Below are positions 17,448-26,341 of a DNA stretch of 64,000 nt, piece after piece (positions within the stretch are counted from its first letter, which is position 1; each line of letters begins with the position of its first letter). Made by a program: the position numbers and the translations under genes. The DNA lies in NCBI RefSeq assembly GCF_003851885.1, contig NZ_BHZE01000005.1:62001-126000 (forward strand), in the 5' to 3' direction. The notes below the pieces were generated by a model. It did not search any database, was not told where the DNA came from, and saw only the letters and a program-made list of their open reading frames with translations. This DNA comes from Thermaurantimonas aggregans (lineage in GTDB: Bacteria; Bacteroidota; Bacteroidia; Flavobacteriales; Schleiferiaceae).

Positions 17448-18499
17448 GGCACTAAAGTTTTTAAAAGTTCTGAAATTTCTAAACGTTTGTTTTTTATGAA
17501 GTTGAGAGCGTGAATGTTTTTTAATTCTTGTAAAGCTTTAGCTAAGTTAAAATTTTCTTCCTCCTGTGCTATTGCCAAGCGATTTAGCGCCATGTGATGC
17601 GCATTTGCCTCTTGTTCAGGTTGGCCATTTGTAGGAACTACTATTGCTTTTATATCAAGCCCTACCATCATGCTAATGCCACTAAAGCCACTTCTGCCTA
17701 CATAGATTTCAGACTCAGAGAGCATTTCGGCCACACCTTCCAATGGTAAAAAGTCGAATATCAACGTATGTGACTCATAGTAAGGCATTGAGCTACCCCC
17801 AGCCACTCCCCTAACGAGCACGGTGGGTTTGTCAATTTTTTTAAAAGCTTGTATTACAAGACTTTCCATTTTTGTTCGGGCGGGTTCTGGACCGCTAAGT
17901 ATGGCAGCTATGTAGTACTTTTTGACTTTTTTTTCAATCGTAAAATCCTGATAATTTGGTATATATCCGATGTAATGCGTCTTTTTTTTCAGATTTCCAA
18001 AAACTTTTGTGGTAAATCCGCCAATAGGGTCGCCTTCTATGGCGGGTATCCACACTTGGTCAAACCTTTTTATTTGTAAGCGATGAATGAATCCGAGTGT
18101 AAAGGGCCTGATTTCGACCTGATTGGTAATATAAATAGTTGGAACTTTTGAACTGTGGCAATAGGGTCTCGTATCTGAGATTAATACATCGGGCTTATAT
18201 CGCTCAACTGCTCTTTGAATGACCATCCACTCTTTCACGAAAGTGGGAATCATTTTTAAAAACGTGAAGATCATTTTAAGAATCAACCATTTACCTGATT
18301 TTGAATAGCGTATTTTGTACTCAGGCAAAGGAATGAACGTGCACTCTGGGAGGTGTTTTTGTAAAAATTTTAGGGCGTCGCCATCGGAGGCCAGGTAAAT
18401 CTTATGGCCGCTGCTGAGTAATTGCCGTGCTATGATGGTACATCTGGCTGCATGTCCGTAGCCCCAATTGAGCACACATATCAGCACCGATGGATTCAT
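17432..18499 (-). CDS. Glycosyltransferase-like protein (GT-B, MurG-type fold)
   Basis: The product has about 355 residues and starts MNPSVLICVLNWGYGHAARC, a nucleotide-sugar transferase opening with a Gly-rich GYGHA turn as in MurG-like and UDP-glucuronosyl-type enzymes. The C-terminal half has LPLEGVAEMLSESEIYVGRSGFSGISMM and VPTNGQPEQEANAHHMA, a typical donor-binding region. The acceptor is unknown. An ATG at 18497-18499 is 16 bp after the ftsY stop; a TTG at 18524-18526 would overlap ftsY. Its last codons overlap the 5' end of ruvX in another frame, and a single added A in the run at 17440-17444 would join it to ruvX. Confidence 0.75.
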   Translation of the reverse strand: MNPSVLICVLNWGYGHAARCTIIARQLLSSGHKIYLASDGDALKFLQKHLPECTFIPLPEYKIRYSKSGKWLILKMIFTFLKMIPTFVKEWMVIQRAVERYKPDVLISDTRPYCHSSKVPTIYITNQVEIRPFTLGFIHRLQIKRFDQVWIPAIEGDPIGGFTTKVFGNLKKKTHYIGYIPNYQDFTIEKKVKKYYIAAILSGPEPARTKMESLVIQAFKKIDKPTVLVRGVAGGSSMPYYESHTLIFDFLPLEGVAEMLSESEIYVGRSGFSGISMMVGLDIKAIVVPTNGQPEQEANAHHMALNRLAIAQEEENFNLAKALQELKNIHALNFIKNKRLEISELLKTLVPSKRS

Positions 18500-18515
18500 T
18501 GGGTGCGTCTTGATT

Positions 18516-19466
18516 TCACTTTCCAAAAAAGCTCTCTACGAAAGCCATTTTATCAAAAGGCTGAAGGTGATCAATGCCCTCCCCTACTCCTATGTATCGC
18601 ACGGGAATATTGAGTTGATCGCTTACGCCTATTACAACACCTCCTTTCGCAGTTCCGTCTAATTTAGTGACAATTAATGAAGTGACTTGTGTGGCTTGGC
18701 TGAATTGTTTTGCTTGCTCAAAGGCATTTTGACCAGTGGAAGCATCAATCACGAGCATAACTTCGTGCGGAGCCTCAGGAATGAGTTTTTGAATGACTCG
18801 CCGAATTTTGGCCAGCTCGTTCATCAGATGCGTTTTGTTGTGCAGTCGTCCGGCTGTATCGATGATGGCCACATCGGCCCCTCTTGAAATGGCTGATTGC
18901 ACGGTATCGTATGCCACTGAAGCTGGGTCGCTGCCCATCTGTTGCTTGATCACAGGCACACCAGCTCTTTCGCCCCAAGTAACGAGTTGATCGACAGCAG
19001 CAGCTCTAAAGGTGTCGCCGGCACCAAGCACTACTTCCTTGCCCATTTTTTTGTATCGAGAAGCTAATTTTCCTATGGTTGTGGTTTTACCTACTCCATT
19101 TACACCTACTACAAGAATTACATAAGGCTTAATGCCTTCGGGTATTTCACTCTGCTGAGCATCTTCTTTCTCAGCCAATAAGCCTGCAATTTCCTCTTGT
19201 AAGATACGATTTAATTCATTCGCCCCCAGATATTTGTCTTTTGCTACGCGGTTTTGAATGCGCTCTATAATCTTTAAAGTAGTTTGTACTCCTACATCAG
19301 CTGTTAAAAGTATTTCTTCAAGCTCATCTAAAACTTCATCGTCTATAGTAGAGCGACCAGCGATGGCCTTGCCTAGGTTATGGAGAAAGGAGTTTCGGGT
19401 TTTTTCAAGTCCTCTATCGAGGGTTTGTTTCTCTTCTTTTCCAAAGATTTTTTTAAAAAAATTCAT
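18516..19466 (-). CDS. ftsY: Signal recognition particle receptor GTPase
   Basis: FtsY docks the SRP-ribosome complex at the membrane for co-translational insertion. This 316-residue protein consists of the NG domain, without the long acidic A domain of enteric FtsY. G motifs are GVNGVGKTTTIGKLA, GAGDTFRAAA, DTAGR and TKLDGTAKGG. The gene sits 4 bp after the NlpC/P60 gene stop, within a leftward run. Confidence 0.96.
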   Translation of the reverse strand: MNFFKKIFGKEEKQTLDRGLEKTRNSFLHNLGKAIAGRSTIDDEVLDELEEILLTADVGVQTTLKIIERIQNRVAKDKYLGANELNRILQEEIAGLLAEKEDAQQSEIPEGIKPYVILVVGVNGVGKTTTIGKLASRYKKMGKEVVLGAGDTFRAAAVDQLVTWGERAGVPVIKQQMGSDPASVAYDTVQSAISRGADVAIIDTAGRLHNKTHLMNELAKIRRVIQKLIPEAPHEVMLVIDASTGQNAFEQAKQFSQATQVTSLIVTKLDGTAKGGVVIGVSDQLNIPVRYIGVGEGIDHLQPFDKMAFVESFFGK

Positions 19467-19470
19467 GGCA

Positions 19471-20091
19471 TTACTGGATTGAGGAGCTTTCGTTTTTCGA
19501 TGGTTGTTTTACCCTGCCTCCCATATAAAAGCGTTGGTCGTAATACGGCTCGGTTAGTCGCGAAAAAATTACGCCCTTTCGCACAGAAGCATGAGCAAAA
19601 ACGCCATCGCCTATGTAAACGCCTACGTGATCGATTCGACGTCCGTAAATTTTGAAAAATACGAGGTCGCCAGGTTTAAGGTCTTTTCTAGGCACGGGAT
19701 CGACCTCAGTAAACAGATCTGCTGAACGACGGGAGGTGAATTTGTGATCAAACAACTCTTTGTACATCAGAACCGTAAAACCACTGCAGTCGATACCCTC
19801 GCGACTCATACCACCGATTCGATGAGGCGTACCTTCCCATTGCAATGTGAAATCCGTAATCGCTTTTGCCTTGTCGTCAGCATTTTCAAATTGCCGAGCG
19901 GAGATTTTTATGGGAGCTGGCTCAGGGGTTTCGTTTAGCGTTTTATCTAATGGTTTAGTCGGTGTTTTAGCTGTCGCTTGCTCAGTCCATTCGAAGCGCA
20001 GCTCGTCAGTGTGAGAGGTTGTTTTTTGTTTTACAGTACATCCAATCAGCGCGAGTGAAAGTACACTGAAGAAAATTTTATTGCTTTTCAC
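19471..20091 (-). CDS. NlpC/P60 (C40) peptidoglycan endopeptidase lipoprotein
   Basis: At 206 residues, it has a lipoprotein signal (SLALIGC, Cys18), a Thr/Pro-rich linker (about 40-65) and a C40 cysteine peptidase domain with the catalytic Cys102 in GIDCSGF and His155 in RIDHVGVYIG. Such enzymes cut cell-wall peptides between D-Glu and the diamino acid. The start is a GTG whose last bases overlap the TGA of the upstream M1 peptidase gene (GTGA), which suggests coupled translation. Confidence 0.92.
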   Translation of the reverse strand: MKSNKIFFSVLSLALIGCTVKQKTTSHTDELRFEWTEQATAKTPTKPLDKTLNETPEPAPIKISARQFENADDKAKAITDFTLQWEGTPHRIGGMSREGIDCSGFTVLMYKELFDHKFTSRRSADLFTEVDPVPRKDLKPGDLVFFKIYGRRIDHVGVYIGDGVFAHASVRKGVIFSRLTEPYYDQRFYMGGRVKQPSKNESSSIQ

Positions 20092-22235
20092 TGAGCCTGA
20101 TTTTTAAAGGTAAAAATATAGAAGGTATTCGAACGGGAAATATCTACCTGATTGTTTGATATATCGATATCAGCTGTTTCAAGATCAGGATCTAATATTA
20201 CATGTACAGGTTTTTTGTCAAGTGGAAAAACTTTGGAAAATTCTTTCTCATTTTTTAGCCAAACTTCAGCTGGTAGTCTAACGATATGAGAGGTGTTGTC
20301 TTCGAAGGTAAATTTTACAATTACAGGCATGATGAGACCACCCTTGTTTTCTACCGATATCTCAAGAAAGTAAGGCGTCTGCATCAAGTCTTTTTCGTTT
20401 TGGCTCAATCGATTTTTAACTTCATCAGGCAGATTTTCAAAGGATTCAATTTTTTCAAACGCATTTTCTTTTCTGTGCACGATCTGTGGTACGTAAAGCT
20501 TGACCGATTTTAAGTTTTGGTCGCAAGCATCAGTAGTGTAAAACCATCCTCTCCAAAACCAGGCAAGATCTTGACCTACAGCATCTTCAATGGTGCGGAA
20601 GAAATCTTCAGGTGTCGGGTGTTTGAATTTCCAGCGGTTTGCGTATTGGCGAAAAGCATGGTCAAAGAGTTCTCTTCCCAGGATGGTCTCACGCAGTATA
20701 TTAAGGCCAGTAGCAGGTTTTCCGTAGGCGTTGTTTCCGAATTGAAGAATCGACTCTGACTGCGTCATGATGGGCACTAAGGTCGATGGGTCGCTTTTCA
20801 TGTAATCCACTATGTTGCGCGCAGCGCCTCGCCTTGATGGGTAATTTTCTTCCCACTCTTGTTCTGCAAGATATTGCAAATACGTATTAAGTCCTTCGTC
20901 CATCCAAGTCCATTGGCGCTCATCGCTGTTTACGATCATCGGGAACCAATTGTGCCCAACTTCGTGAATGATCACGCTGATCATGCCGTATTTGGTGGCT
21001 TTACTGTACGTGCCGTCAGGTCTCGGCCGACCACCATTGAAGCAAATCATCGGATATTCCATTCCAATGCGATCGGTGTGTACCGATATGGCCACAGGAT
21101 AGGGGTAGTCGAAAGTGTACTTCGAATAAACCTTTAGTGTGTGAGCCACCACTCGAGTTGAATATTCTTCCCAAAGCGGATTTCCTTCTTTAGGATAAAA
21201 TGACATGGCCAGCGGAGTAGTCGAGCCCAACTTTACCGCCATCGCGTCCCAGATAAACTTGCGGCTGGCCGCAAAGGCAAAGTCGCGCACATTCTTAGCT
21301 CTGAAGTGCCAGGTTTTAGTACTTGTAGAGCGCGATTTCTCGTTTTCTAAAGCTTCTTTAGGTGTTACAATAAACACAGGTTTATCAAAAGTGCGCTTGG
21401 CCTCACTAAATCGCTTAAGTTGCTCTTTTGTAAGTACTTGAGAAGCATTTTGCAGTTCACCTGTGGCACCCACCACAAAGTCGGCCGGAACAGTAATGCG
21501 CACATCGAAATCACCAAACGGCAATGTAAACTCTCCCTGACCGAGGAATTGTTGCGTTTGCCAACCGCGGTCGTCGTTGTACACAGCCATTCGGGGAAAG
21601 AATTGAGCAATGGTGTACAGATAATTGTCATCAGCTGGAAAGTATTCGTAGCCTGAGCGGCCTCCGTATTTCAAACGATCGTTGATCGAATAAGACCATT
21701 TGATTTTGAATGTGTACTTTTTCCCTGGTTTTAAAGGTCTTTTTAAATCAAGGCGCATCATGGTGCCGTTCACGAAGTACTTTTCATTGCTGCCTGATTT
21801 GTCCACCACTTCTGAAATGGTGAAGCCACCTTTAAAATCAGGGAAATAATACGACATTTCTTCTACGCTGATGGTGTCTTTCATGCGCATTTTCGAGATG
21901 AGGCGGGCTGTGCTGTTTTCGCGGCTTATGTTTTGGTCGAGTTGTATCCACAAGTGCGTTAGGACATCAGGTGAAAGGTTGTGATACGTGATTTCTTCTT
22001 CGCCCGCGATTGATTGTGTTTTGTCGTCTAAAACGATGGAAATTTTGTAATCAGCCCTCTGTTGGAAATACTTAAATCCAGGAGCACCAGAAGCAGTTCG
22101 ATACGCATTGGGCGTATTCCACTCTTCAATGCGACGAAACTTCGATGTGTTTACTCGCTCTTGAGCATTTGTATAATTAGCCGATAAAAAATTGATTATC
22201 AACCATAAAATAATTACTTGCTTTCTTTTCATCAT
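20088..22235 (-). CDS. M1 family aminopeptidase-type metallopeptidase, exported
   Basis: This 715-residue protein has a signal peptide (1-24, ...NYTNAQ). The zinc motif HEVGHNWFPM, followed by the glutamate in WMDEGLNTYLQ, and the exopeptidase motif in variant form (GMEYP) mark it as an M1 enzyme. The N-terminal beta domain precedes the thermolysin-like domain, and a C-terminal beta region follows. It is probably periplasmic and clips N-terminal residues from peptides. Its first 59 bases lie inside the 3' end of rsmD in a different frame, so the signal peptide is encoded in dual-coding DNA. Confidence 0.92.
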   Translation of the reverse strand: MMKRKQVIILWLIINFLSANYTNAQERVNTSKFRRIEEWNTPNAYRTASGAPGFKYFQQRADYKISIVLDDKTQSIAGEEEITYHNLSPDVLTHLWIQLDQNISRENSTARLISKMRMKDTISVEEMSYYFPDFKGGFTISEVVDKSGSNEKYFVNGTMMRLDLKRPLKPGKKYTFKIKWSYSINDRLKYGGRSGYEYFPADDNYLYTIAQFFPRMAVYNDDRGWQTQQFLGQGEFTLPFGDFDVRITVPADFVVGATGELQNASQVLTKEQLKRFSEAKRTFDKPVFIVTPKEALENEKSRSTSTKTWHFRAKNVRDFAFAASRKFIWDAMAVKLGSTTPLAMSFYPKEGNPLWEEYSTRVVAHTLKVYSKYTFDYPYPVAISVHTDRIGMEYPMICFNGGRPRPDGTYSKATKYGMISVIIHEVGHNWFPMIVNSDERQWTWMDEGLNTYLQYLAEQEWEENYPSRRGAARNIVDYMKSDPSTLVPIMTQSESILQFGNNAYGKPATGLNILRETILGRELFDHAFRQYANRWKFKHPTPEDFFRTIEDAVGQDLAWFWRGWFYTTDACDQNLKSVKLYVPQIVHRKENAFEKIESFENLPDEVKNRLSQNEKDLMQTPYFLEISVENKGGLIMPVIVKFTFEDNTSHIVRLPAEVWLKNEKEFSKVFPLDKKPVHVILDPDLETADIDISNNQVDISRSNTFYIFTFKNQAQ

Positions 22236-22782
22236 CGTCTTCTACTTCGTCAGATTTAAAAAATGAGAAATGAACACTTCCGTATTTGCGATGGTCGTAA
22301 AAATAGGGAGAATTCACAAAGTCTTTGCGTTCAGAATGCTCAATTATTAACATGCCATCGTTTGTCAACAGGTTTCGATTAAAAACTTTTTCAATGATTT
22401 CTTCATAATGTTCAAACTCAAAAGGCGGATCGGCAAAAATCAAATCATATTTTTGATAAGCTTTTGACAAAAATTCTAAGGCATTTTGATGAACTACTTT
22501 TACGTTTTTAAATCCCAGTTTTTGTGTCGTTTCATAAATGAATTTTGTACATAGGCCATTGATATCTACGGATGTAATATCGTTACACCCTCTGGAGGCC
22601 AATTCATACGTAATATTTCCTGTTCCAGAAAATAAATCAAGGGCTTTAACGTCTTCAAAATAAAAGTGATTAGCCAAAATATTGAAGAGCGATTCCTTTG
22701 CCATATCTGTAGTAGGTCTTACCGGCAGATGTGCAGGAGCAATGATGCGTTTTGATTTAAATTTTCCGCTGATGATTCGCAT
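22177..22782 (-). CDS. rsmD: 16S rRNA (guanine-966-N2)-methyltransferase
   Basis: RsmD methylates G966 of 16S rRNA in the small ribosomal subunit. The 201-residue protein begins MRIISGKFKSKRI and has the SAM-binding motif LDLFSGTGNITYELASRG and the catalytic DPPF tetrapeptide. Upstream of the ATG at 22780-22782 the frame stays open from a TTG, but homologues begin MRIISG. It follows the DUF3822 gene by one base, a pairing common in Bacteroidota, and overlaps the M1 peptidase gene by 59 nt at its end. Confidence 0.94.
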   Translation of the reverse strand: MRIISGKFKSKRIIAPAHLPVRPTTDMAKESLFNILANHFYFEDVKALDLFSGTGNITYELASRGCNDITSVDINGLCTKFIYETTQKLGFKNVKVVHQNALEFLSKAYQKYDLIFADPPFEFEHYEEIIEKVFNRNLLTNDGMLIIEHSERKDFVNSPYFYDHRKYGSVHFSFFKSDEVEDDDEKKASNYFMVDNQFFIG

Positions 22783-22783
22783 A

Positions 22784-23644
22784 TCATAGAAGTTCAATAA
22801 TTTGGGTAAAGGCTATATGATGTAAACTTTTGTCACCGGCTAGTGGATGAAAATCCACACCTTTTGGCAATGCTGAAAATTCACAGTTTTTGATGAATTT
22901 CGACAGTATTTTGTGATTTGGATCTCCTTCAGAAACGTATCCACTTAAATACACTGGAATTTTTTCTGGATTCAATCCAAATTGTTCCATACAAAATAGG
23001 ACGTGATAGGCAACATCTTCTGGAGTTTCCTTTTTAAAAAAATTGTAAAGCATCAATCTTCCTTTATTGCCAATCAGTATAAAAAATCCATCTTTTAACA
23101 GATCTACATATACCCCTAGTCCTGTAATTTCTTGCATTCTCAAAAGTCTATCAGCTACCGTTACGTTTGCCAGCTTAAATCTTGTAGGGCTGTATTTAGT
23201 AATAAATTCATTCAATTGATTGTCGATTCCAAAGACAAAATATGCCTTAACTACATCTGAATATACAGCTGCAATTAGTTCATTTTCTTTTACATCACAT
23301 GTGTAATTCAGATAGTAATAATTCAGTTTAGCATCATACAAACTTTCAGGAACTATTGTGAATTGCTCTGCATAAAACGACCATTTTATTGCCTCTGCAT
23401 ATAGCAAATAAGGCTGTTCGTTTAAAATAGCTTTTTCGAGCAATTTTATCTTTACAGGAGTATTGTCAACGGCGAAATTTCTATAATAAAGAACTTTTCG
23501 CTGCGAATGTGATACCGTTAAAAAAGAAATGCCATCAGGTTTTATTCTGATGGACATTTGCAATGCTGGATGTGTTGAAAAAAGCTCCTGGACTTTTAAA
23601 GAATCTGTTTCTTGAAGAATCTGTAAACCTGATGCTATTTCCAA
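22784..23644 (-). CDS. DUF3822 family protein
   Basis: This 286-residue cytoplasmic protein of the DUF3822 family has an ASKHA/actin-like look (MSIRIKPDGISFLTV...VLYYRNF, later a G-KGRLMLYNFF segment). The family is confined to Bacteroidota and is characteristically encoded next to rsmD, as here. Function is not known to me. The only start codon compatible with the full family length is TTG at 23642-23644; the next methionine is about 30 codons in. Confidence 0.8.
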   Translation of the reverse strand: MEIASGLQILQETDSLKVQELFSTHPALQMSIRIKPDGISFLTVSHSQRKVLYYRNFAVDNTPVKIKLLEKAILNEQPYLLYAEAIKWSFYAEQFTIVPESLYDAKLNYYYLNYTCDVKENELIAAVYSDVVKAYFVFGIDNQLNEFITKYSPTRFKLANVTVADRLLRMQEITGLGVYVDLLKDGFFILIGNKGRLMLYNFFKKETPEDVAYHVLFCMEQFGLNPEKIPVYLSGYVSEGDPNHKILSKFIKNCEFSALPKGVDFHPLAGDKSLHHIAFTQIIELL

Positions 23645-23675
23645 CGACTTTTTACATGTTTAAGTTAAGTTTATA

Positions 23676-24287
23676 TTACCAGTTTCCACTTACTATAGGC
23701 TCAGTAAGACTGCCAAGTATCAGAGCTTTTTCTTTTGAAATAAATTGTCCATACTCTTCTTTCAGATCTTCAAAAATAACGGTATCAGCGGCTGATACCT
23801 CAAATGTAGGAAGCACTATCCCATTTCTTTCGACAGAGGAAGCAGCTATTTTGAATTCTTTTCTATCGGTAAATGGAATATAACGCAATTCGTTCACATC
23901 TTTAATACCTTTTCCATCTAATAGAGCTTCGCGAACGCTGCGGTATCCTAAAACACGAATAATAACTGTATCTACGACTACATCGGTTTGATAAACTTTG
24001 TCGTATCTCATAAAAGAGGAATCCTTGCGCTCTTCGATAGCGATTTTGCCAGTATCAGCAAAAGCGAGAAGGGCATCGAAATCGTTTGCATAAGAACCGT
24101 TAACTTTTCGGTATTCGATTTGCAAATCGCGCAACAAATTGAGTCTATCAATTATTTTTTCGTATCTCTTTTTTCTAATTTCATTAAATTCAATGGGTTT
24201 GCGAATGGAAGCATAAATCTTGTAGGCAAAAAATACAGAACCTATTACCAGAAGGAGGTTTACTGCGAATTTTACTTTTGGATTCAT
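23676..24287 (-). CDS. Membrane-anchored protein of unknown function
   Basis: The product has 203 residues with one N-terminal membrane segment (about 7-29, VNLLLVIGSVFFAYKIYASI) followed by a charged helix (FNEIRKKRYEKIIDRLNLLRDLQIEYRKVNGSYANDFDALLAF). This arrangement resembles pseudopilin-like or related bitopic proteins, and the soluble part is probably periplasmic. I do not recognise a family with certainty. The ATG at 24285-24287 sits directly before the membrane segment. The gene is divergent from the helicase gene, with 81 bp between. Confidence 0.7.
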   Translation of the reverse strand: MNPKVKFAVNLLLVIGSVFFAYKIYASIRKPIEFNEIRKKRYEKIIDRLNLLRDLQIEYRKVNGSYANDFDALLAFADTGKIAIEERKDSSFMRYDKVYQTDVVVDTVIIRVLGYRSVREALLDGKGIKDVNELRYIPFTDRKEFKIAASSVERNGIVLPTFEVSAADTVIFEDLKEEYGQFISKEKALILGSLTEPIVSGNW

Positions 24288-24368
24288 AATAGCTTTTTGA
24301 AAAACTTTGCACAAAGCTACACCAAAATTCAAAAAATCAAATTCTGGCAAGGGAGGCTCTGTTAAACT

Positions 24369-25766
24369 ATGATTAATATTGACAATATTTTTAAAGTACT
24401 CAATAATGAACCAACACTCGACCAAAAAGTTGCTGCTCAAAAACTTATTGATTTCCTTTCAGATTCAAATGCGCAGATATTCATATTAAGAGGCTCAGCT
24501 GGTACTGGTAAGACCTCTCTGATTACGGCCCTAGTTAAGTGCCTTCCGAAGCGAATTCGATTTTTTCTGTTGGCACCTACCGGTAGAGCTGCTAAAGTAA
24601 TGAGTCAATATGCATCCTTACCTGCCTCTACCATCCATAGGCACATTTATTACACTTCGTCTAAGTCAGGGAAATTCATATTCAGACTGAAAATCAATCA
24701 AAACAACGATACTTTATATTTAATAGACGAAGCTTCCATGCTTGGTTTGCAATCAGAAGATTCGGAAATAAGTCTGCTCGAAGATCTCATTGAATACGTC
24801 TTTACCGGACAGCGCAATAAATTGATTTTGATTGGCGACCATGCACAGTTACCACCCGTAAAACAATCTGAAAGCCCGGCTCTAAACGAAGAACTGCTGA
24901 AAAACTACTTTTTTGTAAACACCTATTCAGCCCAACTCAACGAAGTAGTGCGTCAAAAAGACAGCTCGAAAATTTTGCTTAATGCTACAAGATTGAGGGA
25001 TTCCATGAATTCCGAAACGCTATACTTACCCCCATTCCATCGTGGAATAGATTTCAGAGATCTAAAAGATAAGGCTGAGATTTTCGAATATTTATCTGAT
25101 GCCTTTAGTGCAAAAAACTTGGATAACAGCGTAATTCTCGTTCGCTCAAACAAGCGGGCGAATATGTATAACGCGCAGATTAGGCAGAGAATACTTTTCA
25201 AAGAGTCAGAGTTAGATGCCGGCGACCGACTTATGGTAGTAAAAAACAATTATTTTTGGTTAGATGAAAATTCACCTGCCGGGTTTTTGGCTAATGGCGA
25301 CATTCTTGAAATATTGAGAGTTTATAAAATTGAAGAAAAGTACGGATTTCGATTTGCAAAAGTGCGCGCTCGCATGCCTGATATCGATGACCAACCGCCT
25401 TTTGATGCCATTTTGCTTTTACATACTTTATACAGCGAGTCAGCCTCTATGAGTTACGAGGAATATGCACTCTTACTAAAAAACATTTCAGAAGAAAAAT
25501 ACGCAGATTCAGCTCGTAAATATTACAAAAAAATAGTATCAGAAAATGATTATGCCAACGCAATTCAAGTAAAATTTTCGTACGCAATTACAGTACACAA
25601 AGCTCAGGGCGGCCAGTGGGATACTGTATTCGTAGAAAAGCCTTTTTTACCTTCAGAACAATCAATAGAACTAGAGTATTTGCGCTGGCTCTATACTGCA
25701 TTTACGAGAGGAAGGAGAAGTGTTTTTTTACTCGGATTCCCAGAAAATTATTTTTTTGACTATTAA
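24369..25766 (+). CDS. RecD-like superfamily 1 ATP-dependent DNA helicase
   Basis: This 465-residue AAA/UvrD-like helicase has Walker A GSAGTGKTS (42-50), motif Ia LLAPTGRAAKVMS, Walker B LYLIDEAS (116-123) and the C-terminal UvrD_C_2 segment SYAITVHKAQGGQWDTVFVE with TAFTRGRRSVFLLG. It is shorter than RecD2 and lacks its N-terminal helix-hairpin region. It probably unwinds DNA 5' to 3' in repair. Its stop overlaps by 4 nt, tail to tail, the stop of the nucleotidyltransferase gene on the other strand. Confidence 0.9.
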   Translation: MINIDNIFKVLNNEPTLDQKVAAQKLIDFLSDSNAQIFILRGSAGTGKTSLITALVKCLPKRIRFFLLAPTGRAAKVMSQYASLPASTIHRHIYYTSSKSGKFIFRLKINQNNDTLYLIDEASMLGLQSEDSEISLLEDLIEYVFTGQRNKLILIGDHAQLPPVKQSESPALNEELLKNYFFVNTYSAQLNEVVRQKDSSKILLNATRLRDSMNSETLYLPPFHRGIDFRDLKDKAEIFEYLSDAFSAKNLDNSVILVRSNKRANMYNAQIRQRILFKESELDAGDRLMVVKNNYFWLDENSPAGFLANGDILEILRVYKIEEKYGFRFAKVRARMPDIDDQPPFDAILLLHTLYSESASMSYEEYALLLKNISEEKYADSARKYYKKIVSENDYANAIQVKFSYAITVHKAQGGQWDTVFVEKPFLPSEQSIELEYLRWLYTAFTRGRRSVFLLGFPENYFFDY

Positions 25767-26131
25767 TTCTTTTGGTACAACAATATACTTGTAGTATCTC
25801 CTTTTTTGATCAAGTCTTCTGTTAAATATTTTACATCGTATAGATCGATATCTTGATTTAAAATTTCCATAAGACTTGTTTTAAAAGAAACGAATTTTTC
25901 ATTGCGCTCTAGATGTTCATCTGTCAAGAAGTCAATTAAAAAATCCAAGTCATCACCTTCTTTAAACTGTCCTCTTGCAGCTGATCCGATCAAATAAAGT
26001 TCTTTCACATTGTGAAAAGCACAAAGATGTTGTATCTCAGGATACTTGAATACAAAATTTTCAAGAGGCTCACATCGGTAATACAACTTTACTAACGATT
26101 GAGGAATGGGATAGGAAATGCCGAGTATCAT
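25763..26131 (-). CDS. Nucleotidyltransferase-domain (MNT-like) protein
   Basis: This is a small pol-beta-fold nucleotidyltransferase with the active-site pattern GSAARG then DDLDFLIDF, and a later aspartate in DIDLYDV. About 122 residues from the ATG at 26129-26131; a longer form from TTG at 26207-26209 is possible. MNT proteins often pair with a HEPN partner as toxin-antitoxin modules, but no HEPN gene is adjacent here, so this may be an orphan with another role. Confidence 0.75.
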   Translation of the reverse strand: MILGISYPIPQSLVKLYYRCEPLENFVFKYPEIQHLCAFHNVKELYLIGSAARGQFKEGDDLDFLIDFLTDEHLERNEKFVSFKTSLMEILNQDIDLYDVKYLTEDLIKKGDTTSILLYQKN

Positions 26132-26341
26132 AACCTTGAAATTTTTTGTTAAAATTCTCTGATATTCTGCATTTAAAAAATGATAAAAATCAAGAATTCT
26201 TAAAAGCAAATTATACCGAGGAGCTTGAAAATGTTATTCAATAAAGATTTTCACTTTATTAAGCTAAAAAAACTCATGAAAGTCATAATTAGCTTTAGCT
26301 ATTGATAAATATGTTTGTGATGAATTAATTCTTTTGTAAAA

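Noticed and set aside
25763-26131. MNT nucleotidyltransferase as half of a HEPN/MNT toxin-antitoxin pair
   Set aside because: No HEPN-type gene lies on either side; the neighbours are a helicase and a glycosyltransferase.
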